DNA of 64,000 bases, taken from assembly GCA_963921195.1 (NCBI GenBank), contig OY992540.1:58350844-58414843 (forward strand), given 5' to 3'. The stretch comes from Pegoplata infirma (lineage: Eukaryota; Arthropoda; Insecta; Diptera; Anthomyiidae). Positions 21,653 through 31,993 of the stretch are shown here, in pieces. The notes beneath the pieces were generated by a model that was not told the origin of the DNA, searched no databases, and saw only the letters and a list, made by a program, of their open reading frames with translations. A program made the translations under genes and the position numbers. Position 1 is the first letter of the stretch. Every line of letters starts with the position of its first letter.

Positions 21653-24441
21653 TAGGGTGGCAGCTATTTTGCAAAACTTCGAATTTGAAGGAGTGCACCC
21701 CTAATTTTTATTACATTTGGTCTAAAAATGCTATGCTAAAAATTTCAGCCAAATCGGACAACGTTAACACGAGGCTCATCGAGGTCAAAGGTCAAAGGTC
21801 AAAAAATAGCCATATTTTGATTAAAAACATTAAATAAATGGTGTTGTTTTTTGAATATATTGTTAAAAAGTGGTACATAAGTTGTTTTTAGTATAAGAAG
21901 ATAAATTAAAAATTTTTGGGTTTTCAAAAATTAACCCTTGTAAGTCTTTCGGGGTCAAAATGACCCAATTTTCACAAAATGACCCCTAAAACTCGAAAAT
22001 CAGCCCCAATTTTCTAAATTTATTGAAATAAACCAATGTAAACCCATACTTATATTCTTTTCTATCATAAATACTCAGATATGAAATACTGGCTTTCTAG
22101 GATGGCATTCACCCGTTTCACGGTAAGGCCAAAAATATGCATTTTATTTAGCGTGGTTCTCAAAACTGATATTTTGGTTTTTTCAAAATTTTCTTAAACA
22201 AAATTAGGAAAAATGCTGAAAAAACCACAGAATCTTATAAAATATATGTTAACATATAAAAAAAAATTTTTTTGGGGGATATCCCTCGGATATTTTGGCG
22301 GGGGCATCGATTTAAACTCAGCGGATTTCGAGGAAAATGCCTTTTTTGCCCACAATTTATTCAATATGGAAAAAATTTGGTAAATATTTTAAAATTTGAC
22401 AAAGTCAGGGCCATTAATTATTAAAAACTATGTTAGACATTAACCCTTAACGTTTTAGGAAAATGAAATAATATTAACCCGGTTTTTATTCGGGTCAAAA
22501 GTCAAATTTAGGGATATTTGGATTTTTTTTAGAAAAAGGCATCTAAATATGAAATTTTTATTGCGATTTTTTATAAAACTTGGTATTATTATTGTACGAG
22601 CTCAGAAAAGTAATTATTTAATTTTTTTTAAAATTTACCCATAAATGAACATGGGGTCAAAATGGCCCAGCACATTAAAATTTCTTTATATAGATTTTTA
22701 TATTTTCTTTCGATTTTTATAAAACTTGTTATGATTATGTGCGAGGTCAGAAAATTAATTATTTGATTTTTTAATTAACCCATAAATGAACATGGGGTCA
22801 AAATGGCCCAGCAAGTTAAAAATTCTTGATATATATTTTTTTATTTTTTCTATTTCTATAAAACTTGTTATAATTTTTATGCGACGTCTGAAAAAATAAT
22901 TATTCGATTTTCGTAAATTAACCCATAAACGAACAAGGGGTCAAAATGACCCAGCACGAAAAATTCTTAATATATATTTTTTTTATTTCTATAAAACTTG
23001 GTATAAACATTGTGCAAGGTCAGAAAACTAATTATGTGATTTTTTTAATTAACCCATTAATGAACATGGGGGCACGTTAAAAATGCTTAATGATTTTTTT
23101 TTTGTTTTCGATTTCGATAAAACTTGGTATAACCGTTGTTCGAGGTCAGATATTTTTTTTAATTAACTCATAAATGAACAATGAAAATCAAATAATTATT
23201 TTTTCAGACGTTGCATAAAAATTATAACAAGTTTTATAGAAATAGAAAAAATAAAAAATAAATATATTAAGAATTTTTAACGTGCTGGGCCATTTTGACC
23301 ACATGTTCATTTATGGGTTAATTAAAAAATCAAATAATTAGTTTTCTGACCTCGCACATAACCATAACAAGTTTTATAAAAATCGAAAGAAAATATAAAA
23401 ATCTATATAAAGAAATTTTAATGTGCTGGGCCATTTTGACCCCATGTTCATTTATGGGTTAATTTTAAAAAAATTAAATAATTATTTTTCTGAGCTCGTA
23501 CAATAATTATACCAAGTTTTATAAAAAATCGCAATAAAAATTTCATATTTAGATGCCTTTTTCGAAAAAAAATCCAAATATCCCTAAATTTGACCTTTGA
23601 CCCGAATAAAAACCGGGTTAGTATAATTCTATTTTCCTAAAACGTTAAGGGTTAATGTCTAACATAGTTTTTAATAATTAATGGCCCTGACTTTGTCAAA
23701 TTTTAAAATATTTACCAAATTTTTTCCATATTGAATAAATTGTGGGCAAAAAAGTCATTTTCCTCGACATCCGCTGAGTTTAAATCGATGCCCCCGCCAA
23801 ACTATCCGAGGGATATCCCCCAAAAAAATTTTTTTTATATGTTAACATATATTTTATAAGATTCTGTGGTTTTTTCAGCATTTTTCCTAATTTTGTTTAA
23901 GAAAATTTTGAAAAAACCAAAATATCAGTTTTGAGAACCACGCTAAATAAAATGCATATTTTTGGCCTTACCGTGAAACGGGTGAATGCCATCCTAGAAA
24001 GACAGTATTTCATATCTGAGTATTTATGATAGAAAAGAATATAAATATGGGTTTACATTGGTTTATTTCAATAAATTTAGAAAATTGGGGCTGATTTTCG
24101 AGTTTTAGGGGTCATTTTGTGAAAATTAGGTCATTTTGACCCCGAAAGACTTACAAGGGTTAATTTTTGAAAACCCAAAAATTTTTAATTTATCTTCTTA
24201 TACTAAAAACAACTCATGTACCACTTTTTAACAATATATTCAAAAAACAACACCATTTATTTAATGTTTTTAATCAAAATATGGCTATTTTTTTACCTTT
24301 GACCTTTGACCTCGATGAGCCTCGTGTTAACGTTGTCCGATTTGGCTGAAATTTTTAGCATAGCATTTTTAGACCAAATGTAATAAAAATTAGGGGTGCA
24401 CTCCTTCAAATTCGAAGTTTTGCAAAATAGCTGCCACCCTA
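21653..24441. mobile_element. 2.8 kb palindromic hAT-type element, 8-bp duplication ATGTTCAT
   Basis: TAGGGTGGCAGC and GCTGCCACCCTA termini, with ATGTTCAT exact at 21645-21652 and 24442-24449. The arms (about 21653-22910 and 23175-24441, over 1.2 kb each) are inverted copies with only scattered differences; for example AAACTCAGCGGATTTCGAGG has its near-exact inverse at about 23765. Within the arms and centre, a unit of about 135 bases with CCATAAATGAACATGGGGTC then AAAATGGCCCAGCA repeats at about 22640, 22785, 22920 and 23050, and inverted at about 23300 and 23440. No transposase. Confidence 0.92.
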
Positions 24442-25204
24442 ATGTTCATATATGTAAATATATGTTACACATGCGAAAATTGGCGGCATGTGTACATATA
24501 TGGCATAGGTTCATATATGTGCATATGTGTTCATATATGTTTTATATATGTCTGTCCACATGCCGCCAATTTTCGTATATGCTCACATATTAAATATATA
24601 TGTTCATATATGTAATCACATTTGAACATTTTTCACTGGGTGTTTATTATCTGTAAAATAGAGATTACAAAGTAAAAAGTAAAATTACAGATAAAATTTT
24701 GTTTTTCGGTCACAAGAAAATACAAAGTATTTTCTTAAAATCTGTATTTCGACAGATAACTTTGTCAAATATCTGTCGAATTGAGATTACAGTCATTTTA
24801 CAGAGTATTTAACAGAGTAATTATTTTGAGTGTATATCTGAAAAAGCGACATTTTTAAAAATATGAAAAAAATATATGTTAACGGCTGTTATCTTAGCTA
24901 CAAGCTGTAAAAATTTTGGGTTGGTGAACGTATTAAGACCAGAGATATGAATAAAAATGTGTTGCCAAGTAGGAAATTTTTATCAAATCTGAAGAATATT
25001 TAATTTTTATTTTTGAATATTTTTGAAAATACATATAATAAAACGGTAAAAAAAGTAAAGTTTATGGTACAGACGGGTACTACACATAGATACAATATAA
25101 CATGAATATTTATCAATTACACTACTCTACAAAAATCAACTTTTTTTTTGCACAGACTCCTAGAATACATTTGCTAAAGTATTTTGACCTCCTTAACACG
25201 AATC

Positions 25205-25702
25205 TGCACAGAAAGAATTGAAAATGAAAGTCAATCAACAAAAACGCGGATTCAATTAATTTTTTAATTGAAACTCCTCCGATAAAGAAAATTGTTATAT
25301 CAATCATCAAATTGTAGGTGATTAATTGATTTTTATTTTTAATAAATCACTTTTTCGATTTTGATTAAAAATTTGATCAATTTTTTATTTAAAGTCAATT
25401 AAAATAATGATTGATTTAACAAATGAATTTAAAGCTTATGAAAAATTATGAAGAAATTCACATTTTTTGCTTTCCAATATGTTGCCGACAATAAAAAAAG
25501 TAAAACTCTAGTATAAAGTATATTTTTGAATTAATGTATACAAATAAATTGAAGCGAAAAAAAATCTGGTATGTTGAAAATTTGTAATTTGATAGTTAAA
25601 GAAAATAACAAAAATGTTGATGAAAACAATAATTGACTCATTTAAATTTTGTTGATCAATAGATTTAGTTGAAATTTTTTAGCCAATAATTTTTTGTGTG
25701 TG
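25205..25702 (-). mobile_element. MITE, inverted relative of 11389-11848
   Basis: Shares TTCCAATATGTTGCCGACAA, AAAAATTTGATCAATTTTTT and GTCAATCAACAAAAACGCGG blocks with 11389-11848 in opposite orientation. The right end TTTTTTGTGTGTG matches the other copy's terminus. It is inserted inside the 19898-27837 hAT. Confidence 0.65.
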
Positions 25703-26984
25703 TCATCTTAAAAAATTTATAAAATCCCCTTTTCGAGATAAGACCTTTTTTGCGGTCCATGCCGATAAAAACCAACGAATGACTTTATATTGCATTTTTT
25801 TATATAAACAAATTCAAAATGCATATTATTTCAAATTCATTGAGTTTATCCGAAAATCTTTGCAAAAAATCAAAAATTTTTGCAAAATTTGCATATATTA
25901 TTTGCATATACTTTTTTCCCTAATATTTTTATTTTGTAATTTTCATTGTTTAAAATACATTTTCTTAAGTCTTTTGCCCTCTTTAACGTGAATCCATTAA
26001 ACGCGAATCCATTGTAATTTTTATATAATCGCGTTTTCGAAATTTGCCCATTTAGTTTTTGCAGCTGAAGCATACAAAAATATTACAAACGAACAAATAA
26101 TATGAGGTATGTCAATGTGAAACATTTATTATTACCTTTCTTTTTTGGGTTTGAGGGTTTAGTCTGTTAAAAAGGCCTATATGTTCAGAAGACAGTTTGA
26201 TAAAATGTTTATGATGACAGATTCGTGCAGGGCAAATACTTTCAAAAATGTGTTCTAGAAGTCTCTGCAAAAAAAGTTGACTTTTGTTAAGTAGTGTAAT
26301 TGATAAAAAGTTATTGTACATTGTATTCATGTGTAGTACTCGTACATTACCATCAACTTTACTTTTTTCGCCGTTTTATTTTATGTATTTGTAAAAATAT
26401 TCAAAAATAATAATTAAATATTCATGAGATTTGGAAAAAATTTCCTACTTGGCAACACATTTTCATTAATATCTCTGGACTTAATACGTTCACCAACGCG
26501 AAATTTTTAGACCTTGTAGCTAAGACTCAAACCATTAACATATATTTTTTTCAGATTTTTAAAAATGTCGCTTTTTTTGATATATTTTCGCGAATCGCGA
26601 ATTGTGCAGAAATACAAAAAAGATCACAAAATAAAAATTTTCGCGAAATGATATATTAAAAGTGATGATTTTGCCTTAAAAAAAGCTATCTGGGAGTGAT
26701 ATAGCTCAAATACTTTTTAAGATATAAATATTTATAATTTACCCTTTAAAAGATTTTCTTGACTTTTGAAACGTCATATTTCCAAAACTACGGAAGTTAA
26801 AAGTCTTAAACTTTGTTTGAGTATTAGTCGAGTAAGTCCTTACATATATACCGAATTTCACGAAATTTGGGTCGATTGACGTCAAAAATTCAATTTTTTT
26901 TGCTATGTTGATATGGATTTACTCAAGAGCAAAAAATAGTAGACTCTTTATGATTAAATTTTATTGTGTATATTAAGGGGGCTA

Positions 26985-27055
26985 CTGTGTGTTAGTTGGT
27001 AGCGTGCTAGCCTATTAAGCAGGTAGTCGTGGGTTTAATTCCCACGAAAAACCTT
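26985..27055 (+). other. tRNA-like sequence (A box and B box)
   Basis: TTAGTTGGTAGCGTGC (A-box/D-arm-like), a possible anticodon arm TGCT..AGCA, then a good T arm CGTGGGTTTAATTCCCACG with a 6-bp stem. The acceptor stem does not close. tRNA-derived, probably not functional. Inside the right arm of the 19898-27837 hAT. Confidence 0.5.
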
Positions 27056-27533
27056 TGATCTATTTCGCTACAACGAAATTATTAAAAAAAATATTTCTAA
27101 TTATTCTGATTGTTATTTAAATGCAATTAAAAAATTAAGTATACGCCACTTATGCAGTTTTCAAGTAATTATTATTATTAAATATTTAGCAATGAACTAA
27201 AAAAGCCCTGAGGGGTTTGTTATGGAAAATTACCACTTTTATTTGCTTTTGGTTTCATCCCATTCCGATTTTGGTTGTTGCACTGTATAATTTTAAAACT
27301 AATTTAAAGAAAATTTAAAATAATAAAAACATGTAGAGGTATAAACATGAAAAGTAAACATTAGAATTAAATTTTTTTGTAAAAAAACATGTGTTTCTTC
27401 CAATTTTGAACGTCCGGCAAAATTTTTATTCTCCTACGCCTGAAACTTATGTGGTTACCCGTGGCGCCCTTCGATCAAAGTTTCGATTTTTTATAAAATT
27501 TTCGCCAAAACCTGCAAACTTTGGTCAAAGGGC

Positions 27534-27606
27534 TCCGTGACTGTGGCTGAATGGTTAGTGCGATGGACTATTATTCAGCAAGCCTGGTTAGAATTCTCAG
27601 CTCAGC
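27534..27606 (+). other. tRNA-like sequence, degenerate
   Basis: GTGGCTGAATGGTTAGTGCG resembles a D arm/A box and CTGGTTAGAATTCTCAGC a T arm/B box about 35 bases later. The T stem has mismatches. Tandem neighbour of the tRNA-like unit at 26985. Confidence 0.4.
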
Positions 27607-28002
27607 CAAATTCGTGGCCAGCTACGTTGAAAATTAAAAAAAAAGTTTTAGTTTTAATTTGTTTATGTAAATGTAATAATAATTGAACAAAGTTGTGTTT
27701 AAAAAAAAAAATTCTCATACATTTTTAATTTTTACAAAATCCCGGGATTTGAGCTTAAAAATCCCAGGATTCGGGATTCATTTTATGACAAAAATCCCGG
27801 GATTTCGGGATTCGGGATTTCGGGATTGACAGCCCTATCTTTTACCAATCACAATGGATCTTTTTCAAATTACAATAGATCTACTTTAAATTACAATTGA
27901 TCTTTATCGAATTACAATTGAAATCTTCGAATTACGGTTGATCTTTTTCGAATTACAATTGATTTTTTTCAAATAACAAATGGAATTTTTGTTTTGCAAG
28001 AT

Positions 28003-28290
28003 TGGTAATCTAAGACATTCTAGCGATGTCCGTCTGTCCGTCCGTCTGTCCGTCTGTAGTTAACTCGATGCAGTCCAAAATAAAAGAGCTACCCTCCCGA
28101 CATTTGGCACGAATATGTCTTATGTTCCTAGACAGGTTAAGTTCGTAAAGGAGCAAAATCGGAACAGGGGGAAAAAAGTTCCCCCTTGAAGAACTAAACC
28201 AACCTCTGAAAAACACCATATTTTTACATGATTTTTTGGGTTTTTGTTTAACAAAATTTTTTTGGGCAATGGTTTTGTAAATCTTCGGGG
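28003..28290 (+). mobile_element. mini-me fragment
   Basis: ACATTCTAGCGATGTCCGTC with a GTCY tract at 28018-28060, then GATGCAGTCCAAAATAAAAG; close to 5960-6541. It abuts the AATTG/GATC tandem foldback. Confidence 0.65.
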
Positions 28291-28562
28291 GGAAAAAATA
28301 GTGGAAGACATTTTTTTATGAATTTGTTTTTTAATTTTTGACTAATAATAATAATTTTGATTCCATGATCAAGTGTTGTTATTTTGTTTAACATTTTATT
28401 ACAATACATTTTTAATAATTTCAACGGGAGAAAAAAATAGTGGAAGACATTTTTTTATGAATTTGTTTTTTAATTTTTGACTAATAATAATAATTTTGAT
28501 CCCATGATCAAGTGTTGTTATTTTTTTAACATTTTATTACAATACATTTTTAATAATTTCAA
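28291..28562. repeat. tandem duplication, period about 139 bp
   Basis: AATAGTGGAAGACATTTTTT starts at 28298 and again at about 28437. The following TGAATTTGTTTTTTAATTTT, GATCAAGTGTTGTTATTTT and AATACATTTTTAATAATTTC blocks are near identical in both units, implying a recent duplication. Confidence 0.85.
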
Positions 28563-28605
28563 CCTAAACATAAACTGGTAACAGTTCGTCTCGTTGAAGC
28601 AAAAA

Positions 28606-28660
28606 AATCAAGGGTTCTGGTGAGAATCGAACCCACGATCCCCAGTTTGTCTTTGACTAT
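28606..28660 (-). other. tRNA-like 3' half
   Basis: The minus strand reads ATCGTGGGTTCGATTCTCAC then CAGAACCCTTGA. This is a strong B box, with a 5' arm not recognisable. Likely tRNA-derived debris. Confidence 0.45.
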
Positions 28661-29007
28661 TCACTAAGTGTGGAATACCTCAAATATATGTTTCTTTCAA
28701 AATATGTTGGTTTTTCTTTTACCCTCAAAAAAAAAAAAACTTTTACAATATAAGTCAAAACTTTAATTAAAATTTCGCTCTATTTACTCATAAAGCTAAA
28801 TTCTTTATATTCCAAAAAAATAAAAATATATAAAAAAAATATTTAAATACTAAATAAACAAAGGATATGCATAACTTTCCATATAAAATATGTTGCATAT
28901 AAAAAAAATGGCAAAACAAAATATATGTATTTTCGCCAGAGGCCAGACAAAAATAAAATATTTTATTTTCTAATAGTAGTAAAAATATTTATATACACAA
29001 CACTTAC

Positions 29008-29127
29008 CGTTATAAATCCAAGTGATATTCGGATTTGGTGCCCCAACAGCCCGACATGAAATGGTAGCATCTTTACCATCTAAAGCGGTTACATTTTGTG
29101 GTGGTTGTTCCATAACAGGTGCTGAAG
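29008..29127 (-). CDS. sdk: sidekick exon: first half of an Ig domain
   Basis: The 120-base exon encodes SAPVMEQPPQNVTALDGKD, then ATISCRAVGAPNPNITWIYN. ISCRAVG carries the first Ig cysteine and ITWIYN the core tryptophan. The acceptor TTCTCTTATAG ends at 29128 and the donor GTAAGTG starts at 29007. It takes two bases from the preceding codon and leaves one base (G) to be joined to AA of exon 14361-14516, giving WIYN-ETQLVEIS. The frame is open and phase 1 at both ends. By the known Sdk layout this is the first half of Ig5. Ig1-Ig4 and the signal peptide must lie beyond 64000: I found no further exon in the 34.9 kb upstream. Confidence 0.94.
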
Positions 29128-29384
29128 CTATAAGAGAAATAGACAAAAAAAAAATTTTAAAAAATATGCCAAATTATTAAAATGTTGAAAATAAAATAAA
29201 TTCTAAACTAAAATATCAAAAATAAAGTTAAATAAAATTTCGTGAAAAAAATGTGTGTGAATAAAATGATAAAAATGTGCTAAAATCCAAGAGGAAAAAA
29301 ATGTGTAGAGGGGAATAAAAATAGTTTGTTAACAGTCAATTAATATGTTAAATTTTAGTAAAATTTTAGTTGAATAATAAAATA
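29128..29384. other. intronic DNA, nothing recognised
   Basis: AT-rich sdk intron next to the acceptor; no repeat structure apparent. Confidence 0.45.
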
Positions 29385-30643
29385 TATGGGTGAAATCAAA
29401 AAATGTCAACCAAACCATGTAATCGTGTAATATCTCATACATGGGTTAAAGTATTCGCATATTTTTTAATGTACAACGTCGCATAGATTGGCGTTCTACA
29501 TAACTAACAACAATCCGGATACTAGTAAGCTATTTTAAACAAGTTATTTTCATTTTTGTAGGCCAAATGTAAACTCCGTCGCCAGTAACATTTTCAATTT
29601 TTAAACTTTAACCGGTTATATCTTAAAAACCAATAACCCAAACTCTTAATAATTGACTACATTTTTAAAGAGGGCATGTTGACGTTCTTAAAAAATATTT
29701 TTGTATAGTCATAACTATCTCTTTTACCCATACAGACACGGCTTCAATTGTGTAACGATTTTTCGACACTTTTTTTAGACATTATGGAACCTGACAATTT
29801 TGTTGTTTTTGACGTATTGTGTTTAGAAAAATAATAGGTTATTGCCCCATTTATTAAACGCGAGGCTATAAAGTCTCATTTTGCATCATTGGTTTCAAGT
29901 TTGCTCCCTGCATATTAATTTCCCTGTATGAAAAGCTAAATCATAAATGAAAAATCGAAAAATGCTGTAAACTCCGTCTCCACGTTTACAACAAAACTAC
30001 TTAGCGTGCATTTGAAATATCGTCATATTTTGACGTATCTAGTTGACATCTAATGATTTTTTTTCGGAAACCAATTTCCGACAAATATTTTTCGAAAAAA
30101 AGGGCAAAAAGTGACGAAATGTAAACTCCGTCTCTGTAAACTCCGTCAACTTTTTTTTTTTTTTTGCAGATTGCATTAAAAAACCTTATGAAGTTGTTAA
30201 AACCGACGCAAATATTAACACTAGTCATTTAAAAAAGTAAAAAAACTTATTTTAACAGAAATAATAATAAATTTCCTTAGAAAAATCCTATTAAAATAAA
30301 AAATAATTGTAAAATCTTTAATAACAAAAACCAGAAAAAAATCCTAATTACAAAAATTGTTAGCAATTACATAAATAAGTGTTTTAAATTACAATAAAAT
30401 GTTTTCAAAGAAAATTAAAAAAATTTAATGTATTTTTCTAAGGTGAATGTAAACTCCGTCACCAAAAAAATCATAAAAATGTCGATAAAATTTGTTTAAA
30501 ACAGTTTGTAGAAGAGATCTTTTATAGTTATATTAGTAGTGATGTAACATATCGATTTTAATAAAAAAAATTACCAAAAATTCAAATTTTTTGTTTGTAC
30601 AATTTTGGCTCAAAAACACTGACATTTTTTGATTTCACCCATA
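29385..30643. mobile_element. TIR element with dispersed GTAAACTCCGTC motif
   Basis: TATGGGTGAAATCAAAAAAT (left) is the exact inverse of the right end ATTTTTTGATTTCACCCATA, with TA on both sides (29383-29384, 30644-30645). The 12-mer GTAAACTCCGTC occurs at about 29570, 29968, 30121, 30137 and 30451, always in the same orientation. No long open frame. Confidence 0.85.
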
Positions 30644-30645
30644 TA

Positions 30646-30904
30646 TGTGATGGTATAATTGAAAACAAAACTACGAGTTTAAAATAATATTTTTTTAAAT
30701 TATTTGTGTGTGTTTTATGAAAAAGTTTTTTTATTTGAGTTTGAAACTCTTGTCATGAATACAAAAATGTTGCTAAGTGATGTTTAATTGCTTGACTTTA
30801 AGTAAAATGCAAGTTTTAAAATGGGTTTTAAAATTTAAATGCTTGAGGATTTGGTTTTATTTAGAGTTCTTGGTGTTTATTAGGAGTATAGAATTTCATA
30901 TTAA
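30646..30904. other. intronic DNA, nothing recognised
   Basis: Short AT-rich stretch between repeats. Confidence 0.4.
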
Positions 30905-31530
30905 AAAAAAAAATCAATTGTAATTCGAAGATTCCATTTGTAATTCAAAAATTCAAATTATAATTCGAAAATTCCAATTGTTGTACAAAAAATCTCAATT
31001 GCAATTTGTAAAGGATCAATTTTAATTCGAAATAGATCAATTATGATTCGAAATAGATCAATTGTGATTCGAAAAAGACCAATTGTAATTCAAAAAAGAT
31101 CATTTCTAATTTGAAATAGATCAATTGTAATTCGAAAAAGATCAATTGTAATTTGAAATAGATCAATTTGAAATAGATCAATTGTAATTTGAAAACGATC
31201 AATTGTTATTCAAAAAAGATCAATTGTAATTCGTAAAAGATGAATTGTAATACGTAATATTCATTTGAAAATGATCAATTGTAATTTGATAAAGATCAAT
31301 TGTAACTCGAAGACTTCAATTGTAATTCGAAAAAGATCAATTAAAATTAAGGGGATATTTTTTTTCAAATTGCAATAGATCTTCTTCGAATTACAATTTA
31401 TTTTTTTCGAATAACAATTGAAATTCTTCGATTTACAATTTATCTTTTTCGAATTACAAAATTTAGAATTGCAATTGATGTTTTTGCAAATTGAAATCTT
31501 CGAATTAGAATTTTTCGAAATAGATCATTT
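30905..31530. repeat. second foldback of GATCAATTGTAATTCGAAAA units
   Basis: About 18 degenerate units run forward from 30912 to about 31340, then inverted (TTCGAATTACAATTTATCTT) from about 31365 to 31530. Same unit and same flip as the array at 18478-18970. A mini-me-like fragment (CATGGGGTCCCCTACCGATA) follows at 31545-31595. Confidence 0.8.
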
Positions 31531-31993
31531 TACATTCATTGAACGACTTAGCGTCGATCATGGGGTCCCCTACCGATATTTGAATGCGTTACACACACAG
31601 AAAAAAACAAATTGTTATATTGACTCTCATATTTGTAAATACAATTAATTTTTTCACTAAAAGTGCTCCTATACGGAAATTTGTAATAACAACAAACGTT
31701 TGTAAATTTTGATTGTTGAAAAAAGATTTTTTTTTGTTTTCAACAAAGAAATTCAACAAACACGAACACAATTAGTTGATCTGATAAAAGTAAAAAGCCA
31801 TATTTTTTTTTTTTCAACAAAGAAATTCAACAAACACAATTTGTTGATCTGACAAATGATTTTTTTTTCAACAAAGAAACTTAACAAATACAAACACTAT
31901 TTGTTGACATGAAACATGTTTGTTGAAAACAAAATCGAAGTTTTGTGTTATGGACTAACAGGCGGCCGTTTTTACTAAAAGTTTGGTTGATAT

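Larger units (their letters stand above)
20393..24832. mobile_element. CACTC-TIR element with TA duplication (TTACAGAGT words)
   Basis: CACTCAAAAAAATTACTCTG and CAGAGTAATTATTTTGAGTG are mirrored; TA at 20391-20392 and 24833-24834. AAATTACAGAGATACTCTG words mark the arms. It contains a mini-me (20586-21190) and the palindromic hAT 21653-24441. Flanks 21600-21652 and 24442-24640 mirror each other with ATATATGTTCATATATG words. Confidence 0.85.
19898..27837. mobile_element. 7.9 kb composite hAT-type foldback, 8-bp duplication TCTTTTAC
   Basis: TAGGGCTGTCAA (left) and TTGACAGCCCTA (right) are inverted, and TCTTTTAC is exact at 19890-19897 and 27838-27845. CCCGGGATTT/CGGGATTC words are packed near both ends (19930-20040, 27740-27825). 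Inner arms mirror as well: GCGACATTTTTAAAAATATG at about 24845 versus TTTTTAAAAATGTCGC at about 26555, and ACTTGGCAACACAT versus ATGTGTTGCCAAGT. No transposase. Much of the length is inserted: the TA element 20393-24832 and the MITE 25205-25702. Confidence 0.9.
18478..27990. repeat. foldback of tandem GATCAATTGTAATTCGAAAA units, split by insertions
   Basis: 18478-18815 holds about 15 degenerate head-to-tail units of GATCAATTGTAATTCGAAAA (about 21-25 bases). From about 18830 the units run in the opposite orientation (TTCGAATTACAATTGATCTT) through 18970, then 19797-19889, then 27846-27990. The two later breaks are the insertions at 18975-19794 and 19898-27837. Arms before insertion are about 340 and 380 bases. 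The unit combines CAATTG, TTCGAA and GATC, all self-complementary. A second copy lies at 30905-31530. Confidence 0.8.
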
